Positions 39,019-48,656 of a stretch of DNA of 64,000 nucleotides are shown piece after piece. This DNA comes from Streptomyces alboniger. Its GTDB lineage: Bacteria > Actinomycetota > Actinomycetes > Streptomycetales > Streptomycetaceae. Position numbers and translations under genes: made by a program. The stretch covers positions 5,828,001 to 5,892,000 of the forward strand of contig NZ_CP023695.1 in assembly GCF_008704395.1 (NCBI RefSeq), given 5' to 3'. Each line of letters begins with the position of its first letter. Position 1 is the first letter of the stretch. The notes below the pieces were generated by a model. The model was not told the origin of the DNA. It saw only the letters and a list, made by a program, of their open reading frames with translations, and did no database searches.

Positions 39019-42000
39019 TTACTGCTGGGGTGGCTGCGGCTCCTGCTGCGGCTGCGGAGCCTGGAAGGGTGCCCCCGGCTGGAAGGGCGCTCCGGGCTGC
39101 ACGGCTTGCGGGGCCTGGCCCTGCTGGCCTTGCTGGGCCTGAGGCTGCTGCTCCTGCGGCGGCTGAGGAACGTACCCCTGCTGCGGAGCCTGTGCCTGCC
39201 ACCCTTGCGGCCCCCCAGGCTGCTGGAGGTAAGGCTGCTGAGCCGGCGCGGGCGCCGACGCCGGCGGCTGCCCCTGCGGCTGCTGAGAGTAAGGCTGCTG
39301 GGGCTGAGGCTGCCCCTGCGGCTGCTGCGAAGGCGCGTACCCCTGAGGCTGTCCCGGATAGGTCCCCTGGCCCGGATAGCCCTGCCCCGGCAACGGCGGA
39401 GCCATATGCGGCGGCGGATTCCCGTCCGAGGTCCACAGTCCCTGCTGCTGCTGAGCCCGCACGAAGTCCTCGGCCACCATCGCCGAAAGGTTGAAGTACG
39501 CCTCCCGCACCTTCGGCCGCATCATGTCGAGATCGACCTCCGCGCCGGCGGCGAGATGCTCGTCGAAGGGGACGACGACAACCCCCCTGCACCGCGTCTC
39601 GAAGTGCGACACGATGTCATCGACCTTGATCATCTTCCCGGTCTCACGGACTCCGGAGATGACAGTGATGGACCGCGAGACCAGGTCGGCGTACCCGTGC
39701 GCGGACAGCCAGTCCAGCGTCGTCGATGCGCTGCTCGCGCCGTCCACCGACGGCGTAGAGATGATGATCAGCTGGTCGGCGAGGTCGAGCACCCCGCGCA
39801 TCGCGCTGTACAGGAGCCCCGTACCGGAGTCCGTCAGGATGATCGGGTACTGCTTGCCGAGCACGTCGATGGCGCGCCGGTAGTCCTCGTCGTTGAAGGT
39901 CGTCGAGACGGCCGGGTCGACGTCGTTGGCGATGATCTCGAGGCCGGACGACGCCTGCGAGGTGAAGCGCCGGATGTCCATGTACGAGTTGAGGTACGGG
40001 ATCGCCTGGACCAGGTCGCGAATGGTGGCCCCGGTCTCGCGCCGCACGCGCCGCCCGAGCGTACCGGCGTCGGGGTTGGCGTCGATGGCGAGGATCTTGT
40101 CCTGCCGCTCGGTGGCCAGCGTCGAGCCGAGCGCGGTGGTGGTGGTCGTCTTGCCGACACCACCCTTCAGGCTGATGACGGCGATCCGGTAGCAGGAGAG
40201 GACCGGGGTGCGGATCAGCTCCAACTTCCGCTGCCGCTCGGCCTCTTCCTTCTTGCCGCCGAGCTTGAACCGCGAACCGCCGCCCGCGGGCCGGCTGCTC
40301 TTCGCCTTCGGCTTGGTGTTGCGCAGCAGCCGGTCGGAGGAGAGCTCGACGGCGGCGGTGTAACCGAGGGGAGCCCCCGGGTTGGTGCGCTCGCGCTGAT
40401 CGTGCTGTACCGGCTGGGGCCAGGCGGCGCCGGTACGGGGGTCGATGGGCGGCTGGCCGGGCTGGCCCGGGTGGCCCGGGTGCCCCGGTTGTTGTTGGGG
40501 TGCCTGTTGTTGGGGTGCCTGCGGCTGGACGGGGGGCTGGGCCTGTACGGGGACGTGAGGCTGGGGTGCCTGGGGCTGCGGCTGGGGCTGAGGTGCCTGT
40601 GGCTGCTGGTTCGGAATGGGCTGCTGGCCGGGAGCAGACTGCTGCCCGGGGAAGGGCTGCTGCCCGGGAGCGGATTGGTGCGCAGGCAGCGGCTGCCCCG
40701 GCTGAACGGGCGGCTGCTCCTGCGGCGCGGGCGGCTGAGGGAATCCGTAACCGCCCCCCTGAACGGGCTGCGGCCCCTGGGGTGCGGGCGCCTGCGGGAA
40801 GCCGTAACCACGCCCCTGCGCGGGCGACTCGGGAGCAACTGGGGCGCTGGGGGCGGCCGGGGTGCTCGGGGAGACGGGCGAGACCGGGGCAGGCGCGGAC
40901 GCGGGCGCGGCCTGCGGGAATCCGTAACCTGCACCCGCCTGGGGGACCGCGGGGACCTGCGCCTCGCCGCTCGGAGCGGCGGGGGCGGAGTTCTGGGCGG
41001 GAGGCGCGGGGGCGAAGGGCGCGCCGGGCGAGACGGGTGCGGCCTGCGGGAATCCATACCCTCCCTGCGGCACCTCCGGAGTCGGCGCCTCGGGGGCGGG
41101 GGCTACCGGCGTGGAGTTCTGGGCAGGCGGCGCGGGGGCGAAGGGCGCGCCGGGCGAGACGGGTGCGGCCTGCGGGAACCCGTAGCCGCCCTGCGGCACC
41201 TCCGGAGTCGGCGCCTCGGAGGCAGGAGCAACCGGAGCGCCCGGAGCCGCGGGCGCGTGGGTGGGCGCGGGCCAGGCACCCGGCGCAGGCTGCGGAGACG
41301 GCTGCCCCGGCGCGGGGTATGGAGCGGGCGCGGCCGGCGCCGGGTGCCCCTGCGTGGGCTCGGGTTGGGCCTGCACCGGCTGCGCGGGAGGCGGAGTCGG
41401 CGTGGACGCGGGCCACTGCGGCGCGGAGGCCGGGGCCGCGGGCTGGAACGCGGGCGGCAACGGCGGAAGCACGTCCTGCGACGAAGGCGGCGGGGGCCAC
41501 GAGGACGGCACGGCGTCCTGCGGCCCGTCGCCATCGGCCCCCTTATCCGTCACGGAACCGGATGAACCAACTCCATCGGCCACGGAACCGGAGCCATCGT
41601 CAGCCTCCGTACCCCCGCCGGAGTCCTGACCCTCGACCTCGTCCTCGACCGAGTCCTCACCAGCCGAGCCAGACTCATCAACATCAACATCAGCGTCCAC
41701 CGGGTGCTCGGATGCCTCCGCACCCACACTCACCCCGCCCGCATCGGCAGGCGCAGACACGTCCGGGGCCTCCAGGGCCTCCGGGGCATCCGAGGCATCC
41801 GCAGCCTCGTCGGCCGCGGCACGCTCCTCGATCTCCTGCTTGAGGGCGCGAGCGGAGAACCGCATGGTGGCGCCGCTCTCAAGATCACCGCTGCCAAGAC
41901 CGTCCCCGACGGGCGCAACCGCCGCGTCGTCAGCGGCAGAAGCAGAAACCGACACATCCCCAGCCCGAGCCTGAGCCCCAGCCTGAGCGACGTCCTCGTC

Positions 42001-42615
42001 CTCGCCCTCAACCTCATCCGGGGCCTCGGCACCACCCCTGGCCTGGGCCAAGGCATCGACCTCGTTCTTCGGCACGACACCGGTCACGTGAACCGAGGCC
42101 GCGGGCCCGGCAAGAGCCCCGCTGAAATCAGATGCATCCACACCCGAGGCCACCGGCGGCACTGGCGGCACAACGGACGGCACGGACGCCACACCGCTCT
42201 CAGCCTCGCCCGCCGCACCGGCATCCTCGGCCCTCGCGGCGGCGTCCGGCGCGGCGCCCGACTCCTCCGCCTCGTCCGGAGCGGCGGGCTGGAACCCACC
42301 GCCCACGGGCAGCTTCGGCAACACACTGGGAACGCTGCCCGAAGGCGGACCGGCAGGAGCCGGCGGCGCCGGAGGAGCGGAGAAGGACGGCATGGCGGGC
42401 GCCGACGGGGTCGAGGCGGCAGGAGGGGAAGCGGGCGGCGTGGAAACAGGCGGCGGCGTCTCACCCGTACTGCCCGAAGCGTTCTGCGTGTACCAGGCGG
42501 GCGGCGCGTAGTCGATGGTGAACTCGCCCGTCGTCTCGGCGGCGGACTCCGCGTCGGACTGATCATCGACGGGTGAGTCCCAGCCCCCGCGGATCTCGTC
42601 CCGATCGCTGTTCAC
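39019..42615 (-). CDS. ParA/MinD-like ATPase with long Pro/Gln/Ala-rich N-terminal region (T7SS-associated, SCO5717-like)
   Basis: A 1,198-residue protein. About 800 N-terminal residues are disordered: first acidic Ala/Asp/Glu/Val-rich, then Pro/Gln/Ala-rich with five YGFPQ motifs and a 42-residue tandem duplication (126-bp DNA repeat around 40990-41241). The ATPase domain (about 805-1060) has the deviant Walker A K817-[21 protein letters not shown], and [18 protein letters not shown] Gln/Pro-rich tail follows. GTG follows aggaggcatt. Position and architecture match what I remember as the SCO5717 growth-regulating ATPase of the Streptomyces ESX locus; mycobacterial EspI is a comparable T7SS-linked ATPase. 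It probably controls secretion or positions the machinery; the role is inferred. Confidence 0.85.
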   Translation of the reverse strand: MNSDRDEIRGGWDSPVDDQSDAESAAETTGEFTIDYAPPAWYTQNASGSTGETPPPVSTPPASPPAASTPSAPAMPSFSAPPAPPAPAGPPSGSVPSVLPKLPVGGGFQPAAPDEAEESGAAPDAAARAEDAGAAGEAESGVASVPSVVPPVPPVASGVDASDFSGALAGPAASVHVTGVVPKNEVDALAQARGGAEAPDEVEGEDEDVAQAGAQARAGDVSVSASAADDAAVAPVGDGLGSGDLESGATMRFSARALKQEIEERAAADEAADASDAPEALEAPDVSAPADAGGVSVGAEASEHPVDADVDVDESGSAGEDSVEDEVEGQDSGGGTEADDGSGSVADGVGSSGSVTDKGADGDGPQDAVPSSWPPPPSSQDVLPPLPPAFQPAAPASAPQWPASTPTPPPAQPVQAQPEPTQGHPAPAAPAPYPAPGQPSPQPAPGAWPAPTHAPAAPGAPVAPASEAPTPEVPQGGYGFPQAAPVSPGAPFAPAPPAQNSTPVAPAPEAPTPEVPQGGYGFPQAAPVSPGAPFAPAPPAQNSAPAAPSGEAQVPAVPQAGAGYGFPQAAPASAPAPVSPVSPSTPAAPSAPVAPESPAQGRGYGFPQAPAPQGPQPVQGGGYGFPQPPAPQEQPPVQPGQPLPAHQSAPGQQPFPGQQSAPGQQPIPNQQPQAPQPQPQPQAPQPHVPVQAQPPVQPQAPQQQAPQQQPGHPGHPGQPGQPPIDPRTGAAWPQPVQHDQRERTNPGAPLGYTAAVELSSDRLLRNTKPKAKSSRPAGGGSRFKLGGKKEEAERQRKLELIRTPVLSCYRIAVISLKGGVGKTTTTTALGSTLATERQDKILAIDANPDAGTLGRRVRRETGATIRDLVQAIPYLNSYMDIRRFTSQASSGLEIIANDVDPAVSTTFNDEDYRRAIDVLGKQYPIILTDSGTGLLYSAMRGVLDLADQLIIISTPSVDGASSASTTLDWLSAHGYADLVSRSITVISGVRETGKMIKVDDIVSHFETRCRGVVVVPFDEHLAAGAEVDLDMMRPKVREAYFNLSAMVAEDFVRAQQQQGLWTSDGNPPPHMAPPLPGQGYPGQGTYPGQPQGYAPSQQPQGQPQPQQPYSQQPQGQPPASAPAPAQQPYLQQPGGPQGWQAQAPQQGYVPQPPQEQQPQAQQGQQGQAPQAVQPGAPFQPGAPFQAPQPQQEPQPPQQ

Positions 42616-42880
42616 AATGCCTCCTGGTGTGGTCGAGCACCCTCGTGCCGTGGTGGGGGGCGACCGTTCCTGTCGTCCGATCCGCCTGGCTCTCCCCGTT
42701 GAGGACGCGTGCGACCCGCTCGCGGGTTTCTGGCGTCGCGCCCTGTCCCAGACTAATCACCAGGACCACCAGCCCGGCAGGGCAGTCCACCTCACCAGTG
42801 CTGTCCATTTCGGCACGCCACACCCCGGAGCGATCCACGTACGTCAAACCGTGACGGACAAATCCCTCAACGGCCGACAC
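42563..42880 (-). CDS. Small hypothetical protein in the T7SS operon
   Basis: A 105-residue frame that starts with GTG and fills the gap between two convincing genes of the same strand. It ends 53 nt inside the next gene. The first 60 residues look protein-like ([20 protein letters not shown], then [19 protein letters not shown]), with good wobble bias; the last 25 are basic and fall in the overlap. No transmembrane segment and no family recognised. The ribosome-binding site is weak (gggg, 4-5 nt away). Without it the 295-nt gap would be empty, so I favour a real but small gene. Confidence 0.5.
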   Translation of the reverse strand: MSAVEGFVRHGLTYVDRSGVWRAEMDSTGEVDCPAGLVVLVISLGQGATPETRERVARVLNGESQADRTTGTVAPHHGTRVLDHTRRHCEQRSGRDPRGLGLTRR

Positions 42881-42910
42881 CGCACCCCGAATTGCCCGAT
42901 GCTCCGCAGG

Positions 42911-43690
42911 TCAGTCCATCCGCCGGGCCGTACCCAACAATCCGGTCTCGGCATCGGTGGCCCGCGTCATCACGTACTGCCGATCACGATCGGCACACCA
43001 CAACGTCACTCCGTCGGCAAGCGTCGGCAGCGAATCCACATCCTCCTGAGGCAACCCCAGCGACCGCCCGATCTGCACCGCCTCGTCCGGCGACACCCGC
43101 TGTACCCCCACCAGCCGGGCCTGCCGCATCAACCGCGGAGCGACAGGACTGAGATAGGGCAGCACTGTCAGCACCGACTGCCAGGGCCCGGCCACGACCC
43201 GCCCCCGAGGCGGCCGCATTCCACAGTCCCGCACCACGAGCACGGCACTCCCGGCCGAGGCCCCCTGCGGCGGCACGCGCCCCACATCATGCACAGCCAT
43301 CCCGCTGGGCCCCACCCCAAGCGCCTGCACCAGCTGCCCCCAGGCCCCGGCCCGCCCGGTCTCCACGGCCACCCGCGTTCCGATGGCAACGGCTCGCAAC
43401 GCGATGACCTGAGCGGTCCACAGACCGCCGATGAGCAGTACGTCGTACGGAGTGGGCCGGCTGACCCCGAGCACGGCGGGTTGCCCTTGCGCGTCGACAC
43501 CGATCACCACCCCGTCGTCACCGATGGGCAACGCAAGCGCGTCTACATCGACGGACGGAAGCGTATGCCGTCCGTGTCGCGGCCCGAGGAGACCGAAACC
43601 ACATCGCAGCGCGGTCCTGATGCCGTTGCCCACGCCTGACACGGGCGCGGCAGAGGACACTCGGACAGGGGTGGTCGGCGGCACGGCCAT
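42911..43690 (-). CDS. Uncharacterised T7SS-operon protein
   Basis: A 259-residue soluble protein that I do not recognise. It has no signal peptide or membrane helix. Features are a beta-rich middle (DDGVVIGVDAQGQPAVLGV, YDVLLIGGLWTAQVIALRAV), a VLVVRDCGMRPPRGRV stretch, and a C-terminal helical part (RVSPDEAVQIGRSLGLPQED). Its ATG shares one base with the EccE stop codon (TGATG), so it is translated with EccE and is probably a cytosolic partner or subunit of the secretion machine. Confidence 0.75.
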   Translation of the reverse strand: MAVPPTTPVRVSSAAPVSGVGNGIRTALRCGFGLLGPRHGRHTLPSVDVDALALPIGDDGVVIGVDAQGQPAVLGVSRPTPYDVLLIGGLWTAQVIALRAVAIGTRVAVETGRAGAWGQLVQALGVGPSGMAVHDVGRVPPQGASAGSAVLVVRDCGMRPPRGRVVAGPWQSVLTVLPYLSPVAPRLMRQARLVGVQRVSPDEAVQIGRSLGLPQEDVDSLPTLADGVTLWCADRDRQYVMTRATDAETGLLGTARRMD

Positions 43691-45012
43691 CAGCGGGTAC
43701 CTCCTAGCGGCAACGTGGCTAGCATTCCGGGTAGTTGTTCACGGTCGAGTCGCATCAATGCGGTTCCGACCTGACGAGCTGCTTGCTCGACGGCGTCCCG
43801 TGCGGCGGCGAGTTCGACTTCGCTGCGCCCGGTCACCCGCACATGCCCGCGCAGCGCGACTTCTTGTCGCTCGGTACGCCCCAGTGTCAGGCTGAAGGTC
43901 GTGGCCAGCGTTGGAACAGCAGTGAGCGTGGAGACCAGTTGGGGGAGCGAGGAGTCTCCGGTGCCCCCGAGCCGGGGCCAGCGCCGCACCCAGTACGACG
44001 TATGCCGCCGATTGTCGCAGCGCCACGCGTTCGGGGTCTCCTCTGTCCGTCGCTGAGGTTCCTCGGCCCGGCCGGGCTCCGCCGTCACGAGTGGGTTGGC
44101 ACACGCCGAAGTGGCGATGGCGGAGGCAAGGCCCTCCTCGCTCAGCGCCGTAGCGCGGAACCCCGCCCCGGCCAGGCGGCTCGCCAGTTGGTCCACGGCA
44201 CGCACCACGCACCTCTGGGCCCCGACGAGACCGCCGCCACGCGCGGCCACAGCCTCGGGACACAGCTCGGGGTCGAGCTTCAGGGCGATCCAGGTGATCC
44301 GGACCGCCGGCGCCCCGGCCTGGGCTTGCAGTGGAGCGTAGTTGCTGACAGCCACGGACTGACGGGGCAGGTGCAGCGCGGGCGCGGGTTGGGTGTGCAG
44401 CACGATCTGGGCCGACTCGAGCCTGATGTCGTCCACTTCCAAGGAGTCGCGCACCAGCCCGAGCGGCAACGGCCGCTGCCCTCGCCCTGCCCGCAGCGGA
44501 GTCGAGTCCGATTCGATCTGTAGCACCGCGGTTACGAAGGTGCCGTCACCGATCAATCCGAACTGCCGCCGGTCCTGGGTGCTGTAGGCATAGGTACGAA
44601 GCGCGGGGTCACATTCCACGGCAGGGGCGAATGCGGGCTCCGTGCCCGGAGCTACCGACAATCTCGCGGCGAGGCGTCTACGTGCTCGTAGCCCCCAGGC
44701 CGCGACCAGCCATTCGGGCCAGGGACGCCTGTGGAGACGTACGACGGTGAGCAGTACGAGCACGGCTGCGACCAAGGCCGTCGGCGGGATCAACAGCGGG
44801 TCCACGACCCAGGCGGTCAGCAGCAAGGCGGCCGCGACCTCAATGAGGACGAGCCGTCGCAAGCGTGTCGCGCCGAAGCGACCTACATAGGGCCGTAGTT
44901 GAAGCGTCACGGACCTTGCCCTGCTTGTGGTGCCCTCCGCGACGCGCGTCGTCAGAGGCTGACTTGAGTCTTCCGTACGTCCTCGGGCCCTGCTTCGCAG
45001 TGCGGAAGCCAT
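43690..45012 (-). CDS. eccE: Type VII secretion membrane protein EccE
   Basis: A core subunit of the ESX translocon, 440 residues. The family layout is visible: a basic N-terminus, two closely spaced transmembrane helices (about 54-70 and 76-92), the motif RRPWPEWLVAAWGLRARRRL, then a large soluble domain with YSTQDRRQFGLIGDGTFVTA and SVAVSNYAPLQAQ. It is first in the leftward unit eccE / unknown / small gene / ATPase and diverges from eccB. Confidence 0.85.
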   Translation of the reverse strand: MASALRSRARGRTEDSSQPLTTRVAEGTTSRARSVTLQLRPYVGRFGATRLRRLVLIEVAAALLLTAWVVDPLLIPPTALVAAVLVLLTVVRLHRRPWPEWLVAAWGLRARRRLAARLSVAPGTEPAFAPAVECDPALRTYAYSTQDRRQFGLIGDGTFVTAVLQIESDSTPLRAGRGQRPLPLGLVRDSLEVDDIRLESAQIVLHTQPAPALHLPRQSVAVSNYAPLQAQAGAPAVRITWIALKLDPELCPEAVAARGGGLVGAQRCVVRAVDQLASRLAGAGFRATALSEEGLASAIATSACANPLVTAEPGRAEEPQRRTEETPNAWRCDNRRHTSYWVRRWPRLGGTGDSSLPQLVSTLTAVPTLATTFSLTLGRTERQEVALRGHVRVTGRSEVELAAARDAVEQAARQVGTALMRLDREQLPGMLATLPLGGTR

Positions 45013-45100
45013 CAGTCAAATCCCCCGTAAGTCGCCTGAACCGGCGTGCCGTGAGGGCCTTGTCGCTGCACGGAGCCCGGACTCCTTACCCAGCACGCAC

Positions 45101-45124
45101 GTGTGATCACACAACAGGCATAGT
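45101..45124 (+). promoter_or_regulatory. Palindrome and -10-like box before eccB
   Basis: gtgtgatcacac (45101-45112) is a perfect 12-bp palindrome, 6 nt before CATAGT (45119-45124). It lies in the 182-nt divergent gap between eccE and eccB. The half-sites tgtga/tcaca resemble BldD-type AGTGA/TCAC half-sites placed without a gap, but this assignment is speculative. Confidence 0.4.
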
Positions 45125-45194
45125 AGGGGCTCGGTCTGATGACGAAGGGTGGGGGCCACGCCCCCCGGCATCACACGGGGAGAAGCTGGCACTT

Positions 45195-46721
45195 ATGGCA
45201 TCACGGCGAGATGAACTCAACGCCTACATCTTCGCGAAGCGCCGCACGCTGGCCGCGTTCATCCAGCCCTCTCCCTCCGGCTCGGAGGAAGGTGCACCCC
45301 GGCCACTGCGTGGCGTGCTGCCCGGTCTCATCGTCGGGGTGATCATCCTGGCGGTCTTCGGTGCCTGGGGAATGTTCAAGCCGGCGGCCAAGCCCGGCTG
45401 GGACAAGCCGAAAGAGCATGTGATCATCGCGAGCGACTCGACGACCCGGTACGTCGTCCTCAAGACCGACGGCGAGCGACAGTTGCACCCGGTCCTCAAC
45501 ATGGCGTCGGCGAAGCTCCTCCTCGATGACGGCAAGGGTGAGGTCATCAACGTCGATGAGTCCGTGCTGGACAAGGGCACGATCCCGCACGGCGCCACCA
45601 TTGGCATTCCGTACGCCCCCGACCGGCTGCCGTCGCTCTCGGAGGCTGGGGCCGCGAAGCGCTGGGCGGTGTGCGAGCGCCCGGTCCAGGGGGGCAGGGC
45701 CATCCAAAAGGCCGCGTTCGTGCTGGCCGCCCGCGACGAGGAGAAGACCGACGGGCAGGAGCGGCTGCGGGGAGGCGAACTGCTGTACGTCGTCGGCCCT
45801 GACAACGTGCGTTATGTCGTCGACGCTCGTGGCACCGCATACCGGGTCTCCGCGAAGGACGAGCTCCTGGCGCGCACGCTCGTAGGATCCGGCCGCACCC
45901 CGCAGCGGGTCTCCAAGCAATGGCTCGAGACGCTGCACCGCGGCGATCCCATCACCTTCCCGAAGGTGCCCGGCACTCCCGGGGCCAATGCCGAAGTGCC
46001 GAGCCTGCGGGACCCCGCGGTGAACAAGGTGGGGATGGTCCTCCGGGCCAATAACGGCGACAGGATGCAGCATTACGTGGTCCTGCCAGGGCGGGTCGCG
46101 CCGGTCTCCGACTTCACCGCGTGGCTGCTTCTGAGCAGCCGGAGTCTGCTCGCCCTGGGACAGTCCGGCCAGGCGCGGGAGATCAGCGCCGGAGCTTTCA
46201 CTCCGACCACCGAGGACTTCGACGCGCGGTACGCCTGGCCGATAGACAAACCCTCGCCCGCCAACAGCGCCTCCGCGGGCCGTGACGGCCGTAATACCGT
46301 CTGCAACGTGCTGCGGCGCGTCGACGCGGACAACGGCAGGACGACGCTGAGTACTTGGGCGGGCTCCGAATTCCCCGCCAGCCTGCCCACCGGCTCGTCG
46401 AGCGCGTACGTCACTCCTGGGTCGGGCCAGCTCTACCGGCACTTCCTCGGATCGGAGACCAAGGCGGGCAGCGTGTTCCTGGTGACCGACACGGGCCTGC
46501 GCTACGCGATGCAATCCAACAGCGACAGCGCGACGGACGACGAAGGCATCGGCACCTCGGCCCAGCAGCGGAAACGGGAGCAACAGGAGGCGCGGCAGGC
46601 CCAGACCCGCCTCGGCTACGGGGACGCGGAGGTGACCCCGGTGCCTGCCGCCTGGTCCAACCTCCTGCCGACGGGGCCCCGGTTGTCGACAGCGGCGGCC
46701 CGCCAGCCGCAGGGCTCTTAG
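45195..46721 (+). CDS. eccB: Type VII secretion protein EccB
   Basis: A core translocon subunit with a large extracytoplasmic domain, 508 residues. The N-terminus MASRRDELNAYIFAKRRTLA and the single transmembrane helix (about 41-61) are hallmarks. The extracellular repeat region includes the conserved cysteines (AVCERP, NTVCNVLRRV) and LLPTGPRLS at the end. The upstream open frame is discarded: ATG 45195 begins exactly at the family N-terminus. The first mycosin follows by 20 nt. Confidence 0.93.
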   Translation: MASRRDELNAYIFAKRRTLAAFIQPSPSGSEEGAPRPLRGVLPGLIVGVIILAVFGAWGMFKPAAKPGWDKPKEHVIIASDSTTRYVVLKTDGERQLHPVLNMASAKLLLDDGKGEVINVDESVLDKGTIPHGATIGIPYAPDRLPSLSEAGAAKRWAVCERPVQGGRAIQKAAFVLAARDEEKTDGQERLRGGELLYVVGPDNVRYVVDARGTAYRVSAKDELLARTLVGSGRTPQRVSKQWLETLHRGDPITFPKVPGTPGANAEVPSLRDPAVNKVGMVLRANNGDRMQHYVVLPGRVAPVSDFTAWLLLSSRSLLALGQSGQAREISAGAFTPTTEDFDARYAWPIDKPSPANSASAGRDGRNTVCNVLRRVDADNGRTTLSTWAGSEFPASLPTGSSSAYVTPGSGQLYRHFLGSETKAGSVFLVTDTGLRYAMQSNSDSATDDEGIGTSAQQRKREQQEARQAQTRLGYGDAEVTPVPAAWSNLLPTGPRLSTAAARQPQGS

Positions 46722-46741
46722 ATCCGTAGGGGAAGCCGGCC

Positions 46742-47989
46742 ATGACGTACGTACGCACGCGGGCCCCTGGGGCCACCAGAAGCGCCGCCACGGCAGCCGT
46801 CGCACTGCTCTTCACGGCGGCCTTGATCACTCCCGTGGCCGCCGAACCCGGGGCCGCGGGCCAATGCACGTTTCCGGCCAAGAAGTACTCCGGCCGCCCG
46901 TGGGCGCTGCAACGTGTCCTACTGGACGAGCTGTGGCACCAGTCCAGAGGAGAAGGAGTACGCGTCGCGGTGATCGATACAGGAGTGGACGTCAAGAACC
47001 CGCAGCTGGCGCGCGCGGTGGATGCCTCACGGGGCCGCAACTACCTCCCGGCTAAGGACGCCGACGGGAAGAAGGTCGAACGCGGCAAAGCGAACGGCAC
47101 GACGGACCTGGTCGGTCACGGCACGCGGGTCGCGGGCATCATCGCGGCACGCCCCGCCAAGGGCACGGGCTTCGTGGGCCTCGCTCCCAAAGCGACGATC
47201 ATTCCCATCCAACAGAATGACGCGGAGGGCCACGGCACCGCGCGGACCCTCGCGGAAGCCATCGACTACGCCGTTGACGCGGGCGCGGACGTCATCAACA
47301 TTTCCCAGGACACGGCCGACGCGGTGAAGCCCGCACCGCAGCTCGAGGAGGCGGTGAACAGGGCGCTCGGACGGCAACGGGTGATCGTCGCCTCGGTAGG
47401 CAACGACGGCCTCGGCGGCGACGTCAAGAAGACGTATCCCGCTTCCTACGATGGCGTGTTGGCCGTGGCGGCCTCGGACCGCAACAACGAACGCGCCCCC
47501 TTCTCCCAGTCCGGCGAGTTCGTGGGCGTGGCGGCGCCCGGCGTGGACATGATCTCCACCGTTCCCGGCGGCGGTCATTGCCCGGACAACGGAACCAGTT
47601 TCGCCGCCCCGTACGTTGCTGGGGTGGCGGCGCTCATCAAGGCCAAGCACAAGGACTGGACAGCACGTCAGATCACCGCCCAGATCAAACAGACCGCGGA
47701 ACGCTCCGTGTCCGACCATGACCGCCTGGTCGGCTGGGGCGTCGTGGACCCGGTCCGCGCTCTGACGGAAGACGCCCACCCGATCGAGACGCCTACCCCC
47801 GCAGAGGGCCTCACCCGAGCGGAAGCTCCAACCCCCGCTGAACTGCACATGGGTGAGACCTCACAGGAGCGCACGGCGCGTATGGCCACGTATGTGGTTG
47901 TCGCGGCGGCGGTGCTGGTCGCGGGACTTGGCGGAACGGGAGTGGCCGTGCGAGACGCACGGCGCAGGCGCCGCCGGCGGGCCACGTGA
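46742..47989 (+). CDS. mycP: Mycosin-type subtilisin protease 1 (T7SS)
   Basis: A membrane-anchored S8 protease of 415 residues, a core stabilising component of ESX systems. It has a signal peptide (about 1-35), the catalytic triad D79 (VAVIDTGVD), H126 (GHGTRVAGI) and S286 (NGTSFAAPYVAG), oxyanion N221, and a C-terminal helix (TYVVVAAAVLVAGLGGTGVAV) with a basic RRRRR tail. It directly follows eccB, as in many ESX loci. It is less Pro-rich before the C-terminal helix than mycobacterial MycP. Confidence 0.93.
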   Translation: MTYVRTRAPGATRSAATAAVALLFTAALITPVAAEPGAAGQCTFPAKKYSGRPWALQRVLLDELWHQSRGEGVRVAVIDTGVDVKNPQLARAVDASRGRNYLPAKDADGKKVERGKANGTTDLVGHGTRVAGIIAARPAKGTGFVGLAPKATIIPIQQNDAEGHGTARTLAEAIDYAVDAGADVINISQDTADAVKPAPQLEEAVNRALGRQRVIVASVGNDGLGGDVKKTYPASYDGVLAVAASDRNNERAPFSQSGEFVGVAAPGVDMISTVPGGGHCPDNGTSFAAPYVAGVAALIKAKHKDWTARQITAQIKQTAERSVSDHDRLVGWGVVDPVRALTEDAHPIETPTPAEGLTRAEAPTPAELHMGETSQERTARMATYVVVAAAVLVAGLGGTGVAVRDARRRRRRRAT

Positions 47990-48047
47990 CACGGGCCGCC
48001 CAGCGCCGCGCCGCGCCGCCCCAGAGTCTTCGACCCGATGATCGAAC

Positions 48048-48656
48048 TTAGTCGCTTCCCTTGCGGGGGGCGGGGGTGGTTGCTGACCAGAAGTCGGAGT
48101 GGAGATAAGGGAGGCCCTTGGAGGCGGGATCATCCGGGTCAAGAGTGTCCATGGGGGGATCACTGACCTTGGCTTCATTCACGCAGGGGGACGTGACATC
48201 CAAGAACGCTTGCCCCTTGTAGCCGATCTTCAGAGCGAGAGCATAGCCATCGGGAGTTGACGCGAAGATGGCTGGCATGTCCTTGCTGTCGCGAACCGAC
48301 GTGATTTTATAGCCACTCCTCTTCCAATGCCGTTCCACCACACCCATGAAGCTGCCGCGACGTTCGGCAGAGATCTTCGTCAAGACGTAACGGCTCTGCT
48401 TTACGTCGCCCTTTCCTGTTCCGTCGTTCTTGAAGTCGGTGCAACCGGCGCTGCGTGACGCACTGCGTCCCCACTTGACGGGTGGCTTGATGGCTTTTAG
48501 CGTCGCGTCGAGGATGCCATCCGCGTGGTCCGCGGCCTCCTGCATGTTCATACGGTTCTCTTTGCTCCTGCTTTTGGTGTCTGTCGCGTTGTCTGTCATG
48601 GTGCAGCCGGCCAAGACCAAGGTCGCGAAGGCTGTGACGAGCAGGCGGAACTTCAT
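48048..48656 (-). CDS. Predicted lipoprotein, putative immunity protein of a T7SS hydrolase
   Basis: A 202-residue exported lipoprotein with a clear lipobox (ATLVLAGC, C18). The mature part is basic and mixed alpha/beta, with two further cysteines (SAGCTDF, TSPCVNE) that could form a disulphide. No family recognised. Its ATG overlaps the stop of the hydrolase gene (ATGA), and it is the last gene of the three-gene cassette. A surface-anchored protein coupled to a secreted hydrolase is the arrangement expected for immunity; the S. aureus T7SS lipase TslA and its lipoprotein TilA are a precedent. That role is inference. Wobble bases are visibly less GC-biased than in the flanking ecc genes. Confidence 0.75.
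   Translation of the reverse strand: MKFRLLVTAFATLVLAGCTMTDNATDTKSRSKENRMNMQEAADHADGILDATLKAIKPPVKWGRSASRSAGCTDFKNDGTGKGDVKQSRYVLTKISAERRGSFMGVVERHWKRSGYKITSVRDSKDMPAIFASTPDGYALALKIGYKGQAFLDVTSPCVNEAKVSDPPMDTLDPDDPASKGLPYLHSDFWSATTPAPRKGSD

Noticed and set aside
39106..41565. 819-codon plus-strand frame opposite the T7SS ATPase
   Set aside because: Leu/Arg/Gly repeats come from the Pro/Gln-rich repeats read backwards; no domain is visible.
44865..45194. 110-codon upstream extension of eccB
   Set aside because: It overlaps the eccE start and the divergent promoter; eccB family proteins begin at MASRRDELNAY.
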